NCBI RefSeq assembly: GCF_047654805.1
Contig: NZ_JASGIV010000001.1
Span: forward strand, 3,100,001 to 3,164,000
Length of the DNA stretch: 64,000 nt
From: Pelomonas sp047654805
GTDB taxonomy: Bacteria > Pseudomonadota > Gammaproteobacteria > Burkholderiales > Burkholderiaceae_C
Direction of reading: 5' to 3'
The translations under genes and the position numbers were made by a program. Shown piece by piece: positions 9,089 through 17,792 of the stretch (positions are counted from its first letter, which is position 1; every line of letters begins with the position of its first letter). Below the pieces are notes generated by a model. It was not told the origin of the DNA and searched no databases. It saw nothing but the letters and a program-made list of their open reading frames with translations.

Positions 9089-10069
9089 ATGATCTATCGC
9101 TCCCTCGGCCGCACCGGCTGGAACATCTCTGCCATCGCCTTCGGCGCCTGGGCCATTGGCGGCACCTGGGGCCGCACCGACGATGTCACTGCGATGGCAG
9201 CCCTGCATCGCGCGCTCGACCGCGGCGTGAATTTCTTCGACACGGCCGACGTCTACGGTGACGGGCACAGCGAGCGCCTGCTGGCCCGGCTGAGGCGCGA
9301 GCGGCCGGGCGACGCCTTCCACATCGCCACCAAGGCCGGCCGGCGCCTGGACCCGCATGTGGCGGATGGCTACCGCGACCTGCGGCCCTTCATCGAGCGC
9401 AGCCTGAAGAACCTGGAAGTCGAGGCGCTGGATCTGCTGCAGTTGCACTGCCCACCCAGCGCCGTCTATGCCATGCCCGAGGTCTTCAGCGCGCTGGACG
9501 AGCTGGTGCGCGAGGGCAAGCTACGCCACTATGGCGTCAGCGTCGAGCGCATCGACGAGGCCATGGCGGCTCTGAAGTTCCCCGGTGTGCAGTCGGTGCA
9601 GATCATCTTCAACCTGTTCCGCCAGCGACCCGCCGAAGCCTTCCTGCCCGCCGCGCAGGCCGCCCAGGTCGGGGTGCTGGCACGGCTGCCACTGTCCAGT
9701 GGCATGCTCAGCGGCAAGTTCGCGCGCGACAGCCGCTTCGACGCCGACGACCACCGCGGCTTCAACCGCCAGGGTCAGGCCTTCGACAAGGGCGAGACCT
9801 TTTCAGGCGTGGACTACGAGCAAGGCCTGGCCGCCGTCGAGGAACTGCGCAGCCTGCTGCCACCGGGCGTGAGCATGGCCCGGCTGGCGCTGCGCTGGAT
9901 CCTGATGTCCGAAGCCGTCACGGCCGCCATACCCGGCGGCCGCACACCGACCCAGGTGGACGAGAACGTCAGCGCCGCGGACCTCGCCGCCCTGCCCCCG
10001 TCACTGATGCTGGCCCTGGCTGACCTCTACCGGTGCCGCATCGCGCCGCAGGTGCACGAGCTCTGGTGA
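9089..10069 (+). CDS. Aldo/keto reductase
   Basis: This 326-residue TIM-barrel oxidoreductase would use NADPH to reduce carbonyls. The catalytic tetrad is visible: Asp51 and Tyr56 in FFDTADVYGDG, Lys82 in IATKAGRR, and His120 in LLQLHCPP. The C-terminal cofactor segment AAIPGGRTPTQVDEN fits the family. It resembles YghZ/Tas-like bacterial members, and the substrate cannot be told from sequence. The stop abuts the stop of the convergent patatin gene with no spacer, leaving no room for a separate terminator. Confidence 0.93.
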   Translation: MIYRSLGRTGWNISAIAFGAWAIGGTWGRTDDVTAMAALHRALDRGVNFFDTADVYGDGHSERLLARLRRERPGDAFHIATKAGRRLDPHVADGYRDLRPFIERSLKNLEVEALDLLQLHCPPSAVYAMPEVFSALDELVREGKLRHYGVSVERIDEAMAALKFPGVQSVQIIFNLFRQRPAEAFLPAAQAAQVGVLARLPLSSGMLSGKFARDSRFDADDHRGFNRQGQAFDKGETFSGVDYEQGLAAVEELRSLLPPGVSMARLALRWILMSEAVTAAIPGGRTPTQVDENVSAADLAALPPSLMLALADLYRCRIAPQVHELW

Positions 10070-11452
10070 TCACTCGCCGCGCTGCACGGCCGTGGAGAAG
10101 CGCCTTACCGCTCCGTCGGCGGCCACGGCCCGGCGGCCCGCTGCGATGAGCCGGTCGATCTGTTCGGCCGGCAGCTTGAGCCGCGTCGGGATCAGGTTGA
10201 GCGCCTGCTCCTCAGCCTCTGGCAGGTCGGCGAAGCTGATCTGGGTGACGCTGAACTTGATGTCCTCGCACTGCCAGTCGGGATTGGCAGCTCGCAGCGC
10301 GGCCTTGCGTTCGTCGCTGAGGCTGCAACGGTAGGTCACCAGGTCGCGCTCCCAGTTGCGCACCATAGGCACGAAGCTCGAGTAGCTCATGCGCATGGTG
10401 CTCTCGATGGCCGTGTCGACGGCGCCGGACGCGATCTCCACTCCCGAGGGCCCCGCCACCTCGCGGGCCCAGTCCGCGCTAGGCCCCTGGCCAGCGTCGA
10501 CGACGATGAAGAGCAGGCGGCGCATCGTGGTGGCGTCCTGCTCGGGGATCGGACCGTAGGGCGTGTTCAGCAGCACGCGGCTTTGCAGGATGGCCACCAG
10601 GCCCAGGTTGTCCGTCAGTCCGCCATCGACCAGTTTCAAATAGCGGCCCGCCCTGGGATCGGCGTTGTCGCGGAACAGCCGGGCAAGCGCCAGGCGCAGG
10701 CGGTACTGATCGTCGCGCTCGTCCCGTCGCACGGCCAGTCCGGGTGGCAACTGAACCTGGCAGGCCTCTGGAAAGCGCTCCACCACCACCGGCGCGAAGA
10801 ACAGCGGCACGGCCATGGAAGCGGCGACAGCCTCGGAGACGGGATAGCTCGCGAGGTCGCTGCACAGCGCGTCGAACGTGCGCTCGTGGAAAGGAAAGGC
10901 CAGCCGGTACTGCACATTGCTGGCGCTGATCCACACCACGGGCCGCGAACGCCTGAACATGTCAGCGAAGGTGGCCCCCTTGAAGACGTCCTTCTCCAGC
11001 CAGTCGTTGAAGTCGCTGCGGTCGTTCAGCCCGCCGGCGAACAGGCGGCGCAGGTTGTTGGGGTTGAGCAGGTTGAATCGCAGACCCGCCTCGCCGTCAC
11101 GCAGCAGCACTTTCTCGCGAAACTCGCGCAGACCCTCGGCGCCGTGCAGGCCGAAATAGGCCGAGGTCAACGACCCGCCCGACACGCTGGTGATGAAGCT
11201 GACGTCGTCGAGCAGGTTGTGTCCCGGCGTGGATGCCTGCTCGCGCAGCCCCTCCAGAACCCCGTAGGCGAAGGCCGAGGCCCGCAGGCCGCCACCCGAA
11301 AAGCTCAGTGCGACGAGGGTGTCCTTGCCCATCGCCTTGGGGTCGTGCTGCGGCACCTGCTGGGCTGCCGGCTTGTTGCGCGGCGGATTCATGGGCGCAC
11401 CGGCACAGGCGGTCAGCAGCAGGCAGGTGCAAAACAGCAGCAGGGCACGCAT
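10070..11452 (-). CDS. Patatin-like phospholipase family lipoprotein
   Basis: From the start at 11452 the 460-residue protein has a lipoprotein signal peptide with lipobox LTAC (Cys16). It should be anchored in an envelope membrane. The patatin domain begins with the oxyanion loop SGGGLRASAF near residue 52. The nucleophile elbow is SVSGGS with Ser91, and the second dyad residue is Asp near 277 in LVDGGLTDN. Such enzymes hydrolyse acyl esters of lipids. The open frame extends to 11581, but that would place the signal peptide internally. It is divergent from dinB with a 91-base gap. Confidence 0.9.
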   Translation of the reverse strand: MRALLLFCTCLLLTACAGAPMNPPRNKPAAQQVPQHDPKAMGKDTLVALSFSGGGLRASAFAYGVLEGLREQASTPGHNLLDDVSFITSVSGGSLTSAYFGLHGAEGLREFREKVLLRDGEAGLRFNLLNPNNLRRLFAGGLNDRSDFNDWLEKDVFKGATFADMFRRSRPVVWISASNVQYRLAFPFHERTFDALCSDLASYPVSEAVAASMAVPLFFAPVVVERFPEACQVQLPPGLAVRRDERDDQYRLRLALARLFRDNADPRAGRYLKLVDGGLTDNLGLVAILQSRVLLNTPYGPIPEQDATTMRRLLFIVVDAGQGPSADWAREVAGPSGVEIASGAVDTAIESTMRMSYSSFVPMVRNWERDLVTYRCSLSDERKAALRAANPDWQCEDIKFSVTQISFADLPEAEEQALNLIPTRLKLPAEQIDRLIAAGRRAVAADGAVRRFSTAVQRGE

Positions 11453-11543
11453 CGGGCGTTTCTCGGACGTGACGGACGGGGCGGACCCGCGCATTCTGCC
11501 GATGCTGCCAGCCCCTGGCAGGCAGCCGCCGGACAATCCGGCC

Positions 11544-12752
11544 ATGCAGCAGCCGCCCCGCTGGATCGCCCACCTCGACATGGACGCCTTTTATGCGTCC
11601 GTCGAGTTGCTGCGCTATCCGCAACTGCGGGGCGAGGCGGTCGTCATCGGCGGGCGGCGGGCGGATGCGCCGCAGCAGCTGGAGGACGGCTCCTGGCGAT
11701 ACTCGAGGCTGCGCGACTACACCGGCCGCGGCGTCGTCACCACGAGCACCTATGCCGCCCGGGATCTGGGCGTGTTTTCGGCCATGGGACTCATGAAGGC
11801 CGCGCTGCGCGCGCCCGACGCCATCCTGCTCCCGGCTGACTTCGAGTCCTACCGGAGGTACTCGCGCCTGTTCAAGGCGGCGGTGGCCGAGGTGGCCCCC
11901 GTCATCGAGGACCGCGGCATCGACGAGATCTACATCGACCTCACCGACGTGCCCGGAGTGCGTGACGCCGTGGGCCACGATCCGTTGGGCGGCGTAAAGG
12001 CGGTGGCGCGCGAGATCAAGAACTCGGTAGGCCGCGCGACCGGCCTGACCTGCTCCATCGGCATTACGCCCAACAAGCTGCTCAGCAAGATCGCCAGCGA
12101 ACTAGACAAGCCCGACGGCATCACCGTGCTGACACTGGACGACATCCCGCGGCAGATCTGGCCACTGGCAGTGCGCAAGATCAATGGCATCGGCCCCAAG
12201 GCCGGCGAGAAGCTCATCAAGCTGGGGCTGGAGACCGTGGGCGACATCGCTGCTGCCGCGCCCGAATGGCTGGTGGAACAGTTCGGCGAGACCTATGGCA
12301 GCTGGCTGCACGCGGCCTCGCACGGACGCGACAACCGCGCCGTCGTGACGCACAGCGAGCCAGTCTCCATCAGCCGCGAGACCACCTTCGAGCGCGATCT
12401 GCACGCCGTGCATGACAAGGCGCTACTGGGCGGCATCATGGACGAGCTGTGCGAAAGCCTGGCCCGCGACCTCGCCCGCAAACGCTACGCAGGCAAGACG
12501 GTGGGCATCAAGCTGCGCTTCGAGGGCTTCGTCACCGTGACGCGCGACCAGACGCTGAAAACCCCCATCACCGGGGCCTCTGACATCCGTCACGCCGTGG
12601 GCCTGTGCCTCAAGCGCGTCAAGTTCGACAAGCGGCTGCGGCTGATGGGCGTGCGCATCGGCAACCTCGTGCACGCCAGCGAGGTGCCCCCGCCGGTGCC
12701 GGCCGTCGAGAAGGCCAAGACCCCCGAGCGAGAGAATCTCTCGCTCTTCTGA
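11544..12752 (+). CDS. dinB: DNA polymerase IV
   Basis: This Y-family translesion polymerase has 402 residues. The palm metal ligands are Asp12 and Asp14 in HLDMDAFYASVE and the Asp-Glu pair near 127 in GIDEIYIDL. The thumb has SIGITPNKLLSKIASE followed by the helix-hairpin-helix INGIGPKAGEKL. The C-terminus ENLSLF resembles the beta-clamp-binding peptide. I used the ATG at 11544, which gives the family start MQQPPRWIAHLDMD. The gene ends in TGATG, one base of which starts the helicase gene, so the two are probably co-translated. Confidence 0.95.
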   Translation: MQQPPRWIAHLDMDAFYASVELLRYPQLRGEAVVIGGRRADAPQQLEDGSWRYSRLRDYTGRGVVTTSTYAARDLGVFSAMGLMKAALRAPDAILLPADFESYRRYSRLFKAAVAEVAPVIEDRGIDEIYIDLTDVPGVRDAVGHDPLGGVKAVAREIKNSVGRATGLTCSIGITPNKLLSKIASELDKPDGITVLTLDDIPRQIWPLAVRKINGIGPKAGEKLIKLGLETVGDIAAAAPEWLVEQFGETYGSWLHAASHGRDNRAVVTHSEPVSISRETTFERDLHAVHDKALLGGIMDELCESLARDLARKRYAGKTVGIKLRFEGFVTVTRDQTLKTPITGASDIRHAVGLCLKRVKFDKRLRLMGVRIGNLVHASEVPPPVPAVEKAKTPERENLSLF

Positions 12753-15076
12753 TGTGTTCGCCCGCCTCCCCCCCGACCTGGACCTACACCGTCTCGGTCC
12801 GCAGCCTCTGCGAGTTCACCGCCAAGCATGGTGACCTGGACCGGCGCTTCACCCCTTCGGCCACGGCGCTGGAGGGCCAGGCTGGCCAGTTGGCCGTGCT
12901 GGCACGTCGCTCGCCCGGCTACGAAACCGAGCTGCCGCTGGAAGGCCGGCACGGTCAGCTGCGAGTGCGTGGTCGCGCCGATGGCTATGAAGCAGACGTG
13001 AACCGGCTGGAAGAGATCAAGACCATCCGCGGCCCGGTCGAGCTCATCCCCGAGAACCGCCATGCGCTGCACTGGGCCCAGCTGGAAACCTATGGCGCCC
13101 TGATCGCTGCCGACCGTGGCCTGGCCGCGCTGGAACTGGCCCTGGTCTATGTGGACGCCGACACCCAGCACGAGACGGTGCTGCGCCGGACGCTGACGGC
13201 AGCCACGCTGCGGGCCGGCTTCGAGGCCCGCTGCGCGCAGTTCGAGGCCTGGGCCGAGCAGGAGGCGGCCCACCGCGCCGCGCGCGATGCGGCGCTGAGC
13301 CAGTTGCCCTTCCCGATGGGCGAGCTGCGGCCGGGTCAGCGCCTGCTGGCACGGGCCGTCTATCGCGCCGCCGCCAACGGGCGCTGCCTGCTGGCCCAGG
13401 CGCCAACCGGCATCGGCAAGACGCTAGGCACCCTCTACCCGCTGCTGCGTGCCATGCCGGCCCAGGGGCTGGACAAGATCGGCTACATGACCTGCAAGGG
13501 GACCGCGCGCCTGACCGCGCTGGACGCGCTGCAGACCGTACGCGACGCCAGCCCCGGCCTGCCCCTGCGCGTACTGACGCTCGTGGCCAAGGAACAGTCC
13601 TGCGAACACCCCGACAAAGCCTGCCATGGCGCCGCCTGTCCACTGGCCAGCGGCTTCTACGACCGCCTTGCCGCGGCAAGACAGGAAGCGGTCAGCGCCA
13701 CCTGGCTGGACCCTGCCACCCAGCGCCGCATCGCGTTGAGGCACGACATCTGTCCCTACTACCTCGGCCAGGAGCTGCTGCGCTGGGCCGACATCGTCGT
13801 CGGCGACGTGCACCACGCCTTCGACCCCCATGGCCAGCTCTACGGCCTGGCCCAGTCCCAGGGATGGAAACTGGCCCTGCTGGTCGATGAGGCACACAAC
13901 CTCGTCGACCGCACGCGCGACATGTACAGCGCCCAACTCAGCCTTTCACGCGTGCGCGAGGCTCTTGCCGCCGCGCCGACGGGCCTGCGCGCGCCGCTGC
14001 GCCGTCTCGCCGCCGAACTCGGCGACCTGGGCCATGCCCAGGCAGGCGACTACGAGGCCCTGGCCGAGGTGCCCGACGACCTCGCCGAGGCTCTGCAGCG
14101 CGTCAACGCCACCCTTGGCGAGCATGTGCAGAACCATCCGCTCGACGTCGGCCCCATGCTGCAGTTCTATTTCGAGGTGCTTGGGCTGCAGCGGCTGCTG
14201 GACCGCTTCGACACGCATTCGCTGTGCGACCTGCAGCGCGGCGCCATCGAACGCCAGCTCTCGCCACCGGATGCACCGGTCAATCTCTCCCTGCTGGAGG
14301 ATGACAGCCGCGACGTGCTGCTGTCCATCCGCAACATCGTCCCTGGCGCCTTCTTGAAGGAGCGCTTCGAGGGCTGTCACAGCGTCACGCTGTTCTCGGC
14401 AACGCTTGGCCCGCCCGACTACCCTCGCGACCTGCTGGGCCTGCCCGACGACACCGCATGGATCGACGTGCCCGCGCCCTTCCCCCCCGAGCACCTCAAT
14501 GTGCGCGTGGCTGGCCTTTCCACCCGCTTCGACCACCGCCAGGCCTCGCTGAACACGCTGGTGGACTTGCTCGCCACACAGTTCGCCGAACACCCCGGCA
14601 ACTACCTCGCCTTCTTCAGCAGCTTCGACTACCTGCAGCAGGCCTCACAGCGGTTGGCCCTGCGCCACCCCGAGGTGCCGCAATGGAGCCAGGCCCGGGC
14701 CATGGGCGATGCCGCGCGGCGCGCCTTCCTCGACCGCTTCGTGGAAGGCGGCCGCGGCATTGGTTTCGCCGTGCTGGGCGGTGCCTTCGCCGAGGGTGTG
14801 GACCTGCCCGGCACCCGCCTCATCGGCGCCTTCATCGCCACGCTGGGCCTGCCGCCGGTGTCACCACTGCAGGAGCGCGTGCGCGAACGGCTGGACACGA
14901 TGTTCGGTGCCGACCACGGCTACGCCGACCTCGTTCCCGGCCTGCAAAAGGTCGTACAAGCGGCAGGTCGCGTACTGCGCTCGGTGGATGACCGGGGCTG
15001 GGTCTGGCTGCTGGATCAGCGCTACCGCCGCCCAGAAGTGCGGGCGCTGCTGCCCGCCTGGTGGCAGATCCGGTGA
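12752..15076 (+). CDS. DinG/Rad3-type Fe-S helicase with N-terminal RecB-type nuclease domain
   Basis: This 774-residue protein carries two units. Residues 1-190 show PD-(D/E)XK nuclease landmarks: Asp77 in GRADGYEAD, Glu88-Ile-Lys90 in LEEIKT, and Gln110 to Tyr114 (QLETY), the QxxxY motif of RecB/Cas4-type nucleases. Residues 200-774 form a superfamily 2 XPD/DinG helicase with Walker A APTGIGKT near 217 and DEAH from Asp379. Four cysteines at 284, 291, 296 and 334 are placed to hold an Fe-S cluster. It starts inside the dinB stop codon, suggesting a joint role in DNA repair or replication-fork processing. Confidence 0.9.
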   Translation: MCSPASPPTWTYTVSVRSLCEFTAKHGDLDRRFTPSATALEGQAGQLAVLARRSPGYETELPLEGRHGQLRVRGRADGYEADVNRLEEIKTIRGPVELIPENRHALHWAQLETYGALIAADRGLAALELALVYVDADTQHETVLRRTLTAATLRAGFEARCAQFEAWAEQEAAHRAARDAALSQLPFPMGELRPGQRLLARAVYRAAANGRCLLAQAPTGIGKTLGTLYPLLRAMPAQGLDKIGYMTCKGTARLTALDALQTVRDASPGLPLRVLTLVAKEQSCEHPDKACHGAACPLASGFYDRLAAARQEAVSATWLDPATQRRIALRHDICPYYLGQELLRWADIVVGDVHHAFDPHGQLYGLAQSQGWKLALLVDEAHNLVDRTRDMYSAQLSLSRVREALAAAPTGLRAPLRRLAAELGDLGHAQAGDYEALAEVPDDLAEALQRVNATLGEHVQNHPLDVGPMLQFYFEVLGLQRLLDRFDTHSLCDLQRGAIERQLSPPDAPVNLSLLEDDSRDVLLSIRNIVPGAFLKERFEGCHSVTLFSATLGPPDYPRDLLGLPDDTAWIDVPAPFPPEHLNVRVAGLSTRFDHRQASLNTLVDLLATQFAEHPGNYLAFFSSFDYLQQASQRLALRHPEVPQWSQARAMGDAARRAFLDRFVEGGRGIGFAVLGGAFAEGVDLPGTRLIGAFIATLGLPPVSPLQERVRERLDTMFGADHGYADLVPGLQKVVQAAGRVLRSVDDRGWVWLLDQRYRRPEVRALLPAWWQIR

Positions 15077-15158
15077 GACATTTTCTGCCAGACTGAATCC
15101 AAACGCCCCCGCCGCACGCTCCAAGGAATCACCATTCACCGTTTTCCCGGAGTCGCCC

Positions 15159-15566
15159 ATGTTCTTCGACCACATCGAGGTCATCAGCCCGCTACTGATC
15201 CCCATCCTTGCCCTGCTGATTCCCATCGTCGCCATCGTCGCCCACTACATGGGCAAGGCCCATGGCGAACGCCAGCGCCACGAGACCATCCGCGAGCTGG
15301 CCCGGGCCGGCCAGCCCATCCCGCCCGAACTGCTGGCCGACCTGCAGGACAGCGACTGGCAGCGCGCCCGCCGCGACCAGGCCAACCCCAACCGCATCCT
15401 GGTACCCGCCCTCATCAATATCGGCCTGGGCCTGGGTCTGATGGGCATGTTCTCCACGATGATGCCGGGCGCCTGGCTCTGGAGCATCGGCCTGCTGCCG
15501 CTGTTCATCGGCGTCGGGCTGGCGCTGTACTGGGCCGTCGAGCGCAAGCAGCCGCCGCAGCCGTGA
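15159..15566 (+). CDS. DUF6249-like membrane protein
   Basis: This 135-residue protein has one N-terminal transmembrane segment (residues 10-30), a charged central section (about 35-75) with GERQRHETIRELARAG, and two C-terminal membrane segments. This layout fits small inner-membrane proteins of the DUF6249 type, whose function is unknown. The GTGA overlap with the next gene (sigma factor) couples their translation. A role in sensing or anchoring for that sigma factor is inference only. Confidence 0.75.
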   Translation: MFFDHIEVISPLLIPILALLIPIVAIVAHYMGKAHGERQRHETIRELARAGQPIPPELLADLQDSDWQRARRDQANPNRILVPALINIGLGLGLMGMFSTMMPGAWLWSIGLLPLFIGVGLALYWAVERKQPPQP

Positions 15567-16117
15567 CCTCTGGCGTCCCCGCCACGACAGCCGAGCAGGA
15601 GGCCCGACTGGTGGGCCGTGCGGCGACCGGAGACCGGGCGGCCTTTGCCACGCTGGTACAGGCCCACCAGGGTTATCTGCGCAAGCTGCTTGGACGCGTC
15701 TGCCGCGGCGACCAGGCCCGCGCCGACGATCTTGCCCAGGAAGCCTTCGTGCGTGCCTGGCGCGCCTTGCCCCAGTTCCGCGGGGAGGCGCGCTTTCGCA
15801 CCTGGCTGACGCGGCTGGCCTACTCCGCGCTGTCCGCCGAACGACCGGCCCTGCCGACGGTGGACGACATTGCGCCCGCCCACGACGCGCATGACGACTT
15901 CGCCCCTGGCACCGACTGGCGCATCGACCTCGACCGGGCGCTGGCCGAGCTGAGCGAAGCCCAGCGCCATGCGCTGCTGCTGTGCTATGGCGCCGACCTC
16001 AGCCATGCCGAGGCGGCCCAGGTGCTGGGCTGGCCGTTGGGCACGGTCAAGACCCAGCTGCTGCGCGCCAAGGCCAGATTGCGCACGCAACTGAGTGCAT
16101 GGGAACCCACGCCATGA
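15563..16117 (+). CDS. RNA polymerase ECF sigma factor
   Basis: The 184-residue protein has sigma region 2 (YLRKLLGRVCRGD followed by ADDLAQEAFVRAWRALPQF) and region 4 (SHAEAAQVLGWPLGTVKTQLLRAK). The linker is short, as in ECF sigma factors. It starts with GTG at 15563, overlapping the stop of the DUF6249-like gene by four bases. It ends overlapping the next small membrane protein by four bases. The tight three-gene layout suggests a membrane-controlled regulon, but the signal is unknown. Confidence 0.92.
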   Translation: MTSGVPATTAEQEARLVGRAATGDRAAFATLVQAHQGYLRKLLGRVCRGDQARADDLAQEAFVRAWRALPQFRGEARFRTWLTRLAYSALSAERPALPTVDDIAPAHDAHDDFAPGTDWRIDLDRALAELSEAQRHALLLCYGADLSHAEAAQVLGWPLGTVKTQLLRAKARLRTQLSAWEPTP

Positions 16118-16431
16118 ATGAATGCGACGACGACATGTCCTTTGACGATACGCTGCGACAGCAGCTCCAAGGCGGCGGCGAGCCCAACGATGCCGGATTC
16201 AGCCTGCGCGTGATGGCCAAGCTGCCAGCACAGGTGGCACCGCGGCAGTACCGCGGGGCCCGCTGGGTCAGGCGGTCGCAATGGGCAGCCATCAGCCTGG
16301 CGGCCTACGGTGCCGCGACACTGCTTGCCGGTGCTGGCGGCCCGCTGGACCTGCCGCATGGGCTGGCAGCAGTGACGTTGCTGGGGCTGCTGATCTTCTG
16401 GTCGGTACCAAGCCGATGGAACCGAGCCTGA
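16114..16431 (+). CDS. Small two-TM membrane protein, candidate anti-sigma factor
   Basis: This is a 105-residue protein with an acidic, soluble N-terminal half and two hydrophobic segments near residues 57-76 and 84-99. I do not recognise the family. It overlaps the ECF sigma gene by four bases (ATGA), which is the usual position of an anti-sigma factor. It lacks the HxxxCxxC zinc motif of ZAS-type anti-sigma factors, so the assignment rests only on context and topology. Confidence 0.7.
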   Translation: MNECDDDMSFDDTLRQQLQGGGEPNDAGFSLRVMAKLPAQVAPRQYRGARWVRRSQWAAISLAAYGAATLLAGAGGPLDLPHGLAAVTLLGLLIFWSVPSRWNRA

Positions 16432-16439
16432 GGCAGGCC

Positions 16440-16805
16440 CTAGCTCGGCATCGAATCGATACCCAGATCCTGCCGCCGCCTCTTCGGCAGCTTCGCTGCC
16501 ACCAGTTCGTGCGAACGCTTCACCAGCGCCTTCAGCTCCGCCAGCGGCAAAGCCTTGGCGTCCTCCACCGCCACCCACTGATACCTCGCCGCATAGGGTG
16601 CAGGCTTGAAGCCAGGCACGCCTGTCAGCTCCAGGAACCGGTGCGCATCCACCTTGAAGCTGCAATGCGTCCAGGGCCCTGGATGCGGTCCGCCGACAAA
16701 GAACATCTTGCCACCAACGCTGGCGACCCAGTCGGCACCCCATTTGATGTCCTGGGTGGCGCCCGGCAATGCCATGGCGGATTCGGCGAGGGCGGCAAAG
16801 CTCAT
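16440..16805 (-). CDS. MmcQ/YjbR family DNA-binding-like protein
   Basis: The 121-residue protein matches the YjbR/MmcQ family in length and landmarks. These include IKWGADWVASVGGKMFF near the N-terminus and the YQWVAVEDAKALP plus LVKRSHELVAAKLPKR segment at the C-terminus. The fold is CyaY-like, but no defined biochemical role is established. I start at 16805 because MSFAALAESAMALPGA is the conserved opening. The longer frame to 16868 adds an unrelated extension. It is convergent with the sigma-factor operon. Confidence 0.85.
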   Translation of the reverse strand: MSFAALAESAMALPGATQDIKWGADWVASVGGKMFFVGGPHPGPWTHCSFKVDAHRFLELTGVPGFKPAPYAARYQWVAVEDAKALPLAELKALVKRSHELVAAKLPKRRRQDLGIDSMPS

Positions 16806-17018
16806 GCAGGAGGGGGCCGGGCGGCCAGATGGGTAACCCATTCTGCCCAGGCCACGGCTGGCCCGCATGGAATGCCATTCGCCAACTTTTTCACGCCGGA
16901 GGCAGGCATCCCGACCATTCGGCGGGCCATGGCGGACTGCACGGCGGCACTGCCAGAGAATCTCCCGGTACGACTCGTAGAGCCCGGCGCCTCGCGCCCG
17001 TCACGACCTGCTTGCCGG

Positions 17019-17792
17019 ATGAACTCCCCAGACCTGGGCGTCGAACCAAGCCCGCCCGCCGCAATGCCAGCGATCAACCCGCTACAGCATGGACTGGCAC
17101 TGTTCCAGGCCTCGCCGCCAGACCACGCGCGTGCCGCCAGCTGGTTCCGTGCCGCGGCCGATGCCGGCGACGCCGATGGCCTGGCCATGCTTGGGCTGTG
17201 CCAGCTCGAAGGGCTGGGCCTGCCGGCCGATCCGGTGCAGGCGCGCTCGCTGCTGGAGCTGGCGGCGGCACGTGGCAGCGCCATCGGGCATTTCCAGCTC
17301 GGACGGACCCTGCTGACCGCCCGTGGCGGCCCCGGCGACGAGGAACGCGGTCTGTGGGCCTACGTGGCGGCAGCAGCCAAGGGGCATGCCGAAGCGTCCT
17401 TCAATCTCGCCAACTGCCTGCATGCCGGTGTCGGCTGCCTGCCGGACCGCCTCGCCGCCAAGGCCCTCTACCTGCGCAGCCGCGCACTGGGCTGCCCACT
17501 GCGCCCGCAGGGCGTGCTGGTGCAGCGGCGCGAGCTGAAGGCGGTGCGCACGCTGGCCCAGCGCTTCGCCGACCCGGACCGGCTGCTCTACCTGGTGCGC
17601 GAGCGTCAGCAGGAGCTGGCCCTGGTGCAGGCAATTGCGCAGCCCCGGCCTCGCGACCGCCGCGGCGTCACCGAAACCAGGCTCAAGCCCTGGCGGCTGG
17701 CCGCGGGCGTCGTCGCGGCCATGGCTGGAACGCTGGGGCAATACTTGCGTCCCGCGTCCGGCGATGCCGGCCCGACGACGATCAACTTCTGA
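17019..17792 (+). CDS. Sel1/TPR-like repeat protein
   Basis: This 257-residue protein contains Sel1-type repeats (residues about 35-155) with the pattern A..G...A...LG....G. Examples are DADGLAMLGLCQLEGLGLPAD and SFNLANCLHAGVGCLPD. These solenoid repeats usually mediate protein contacts. No N-terminal signal peptide is evident. A hydrophobic stretch near residues 228-243 could be a C-terminal membrane anchor. An alternative start lies at 17064. The stop overlaps the start of the LysR gene by one base (TGATG). Confidence 0.8.
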   Translation: MNSPDLGVEPSPPAAMPAINPLQHGLALFQASPPDHARAASWFRAAADAGDADGLAMLGLCQLEGLGLPADPVQARSLLELAAARGSAIGHFQLGRTLLTARGGPGDEERGLWAYVAAAAKGHAEASFNLANCLHAGVGCLPDRLAAKALYLRSRALGCPLRPQGVLVQRRELKAVRTLAQRFADPDRLLYLVRERQQELALVQAIAQPRPRDRRGVTETRLKPWRLAAGVVAAMAGTLGQYLRPASGDAGPTTINF

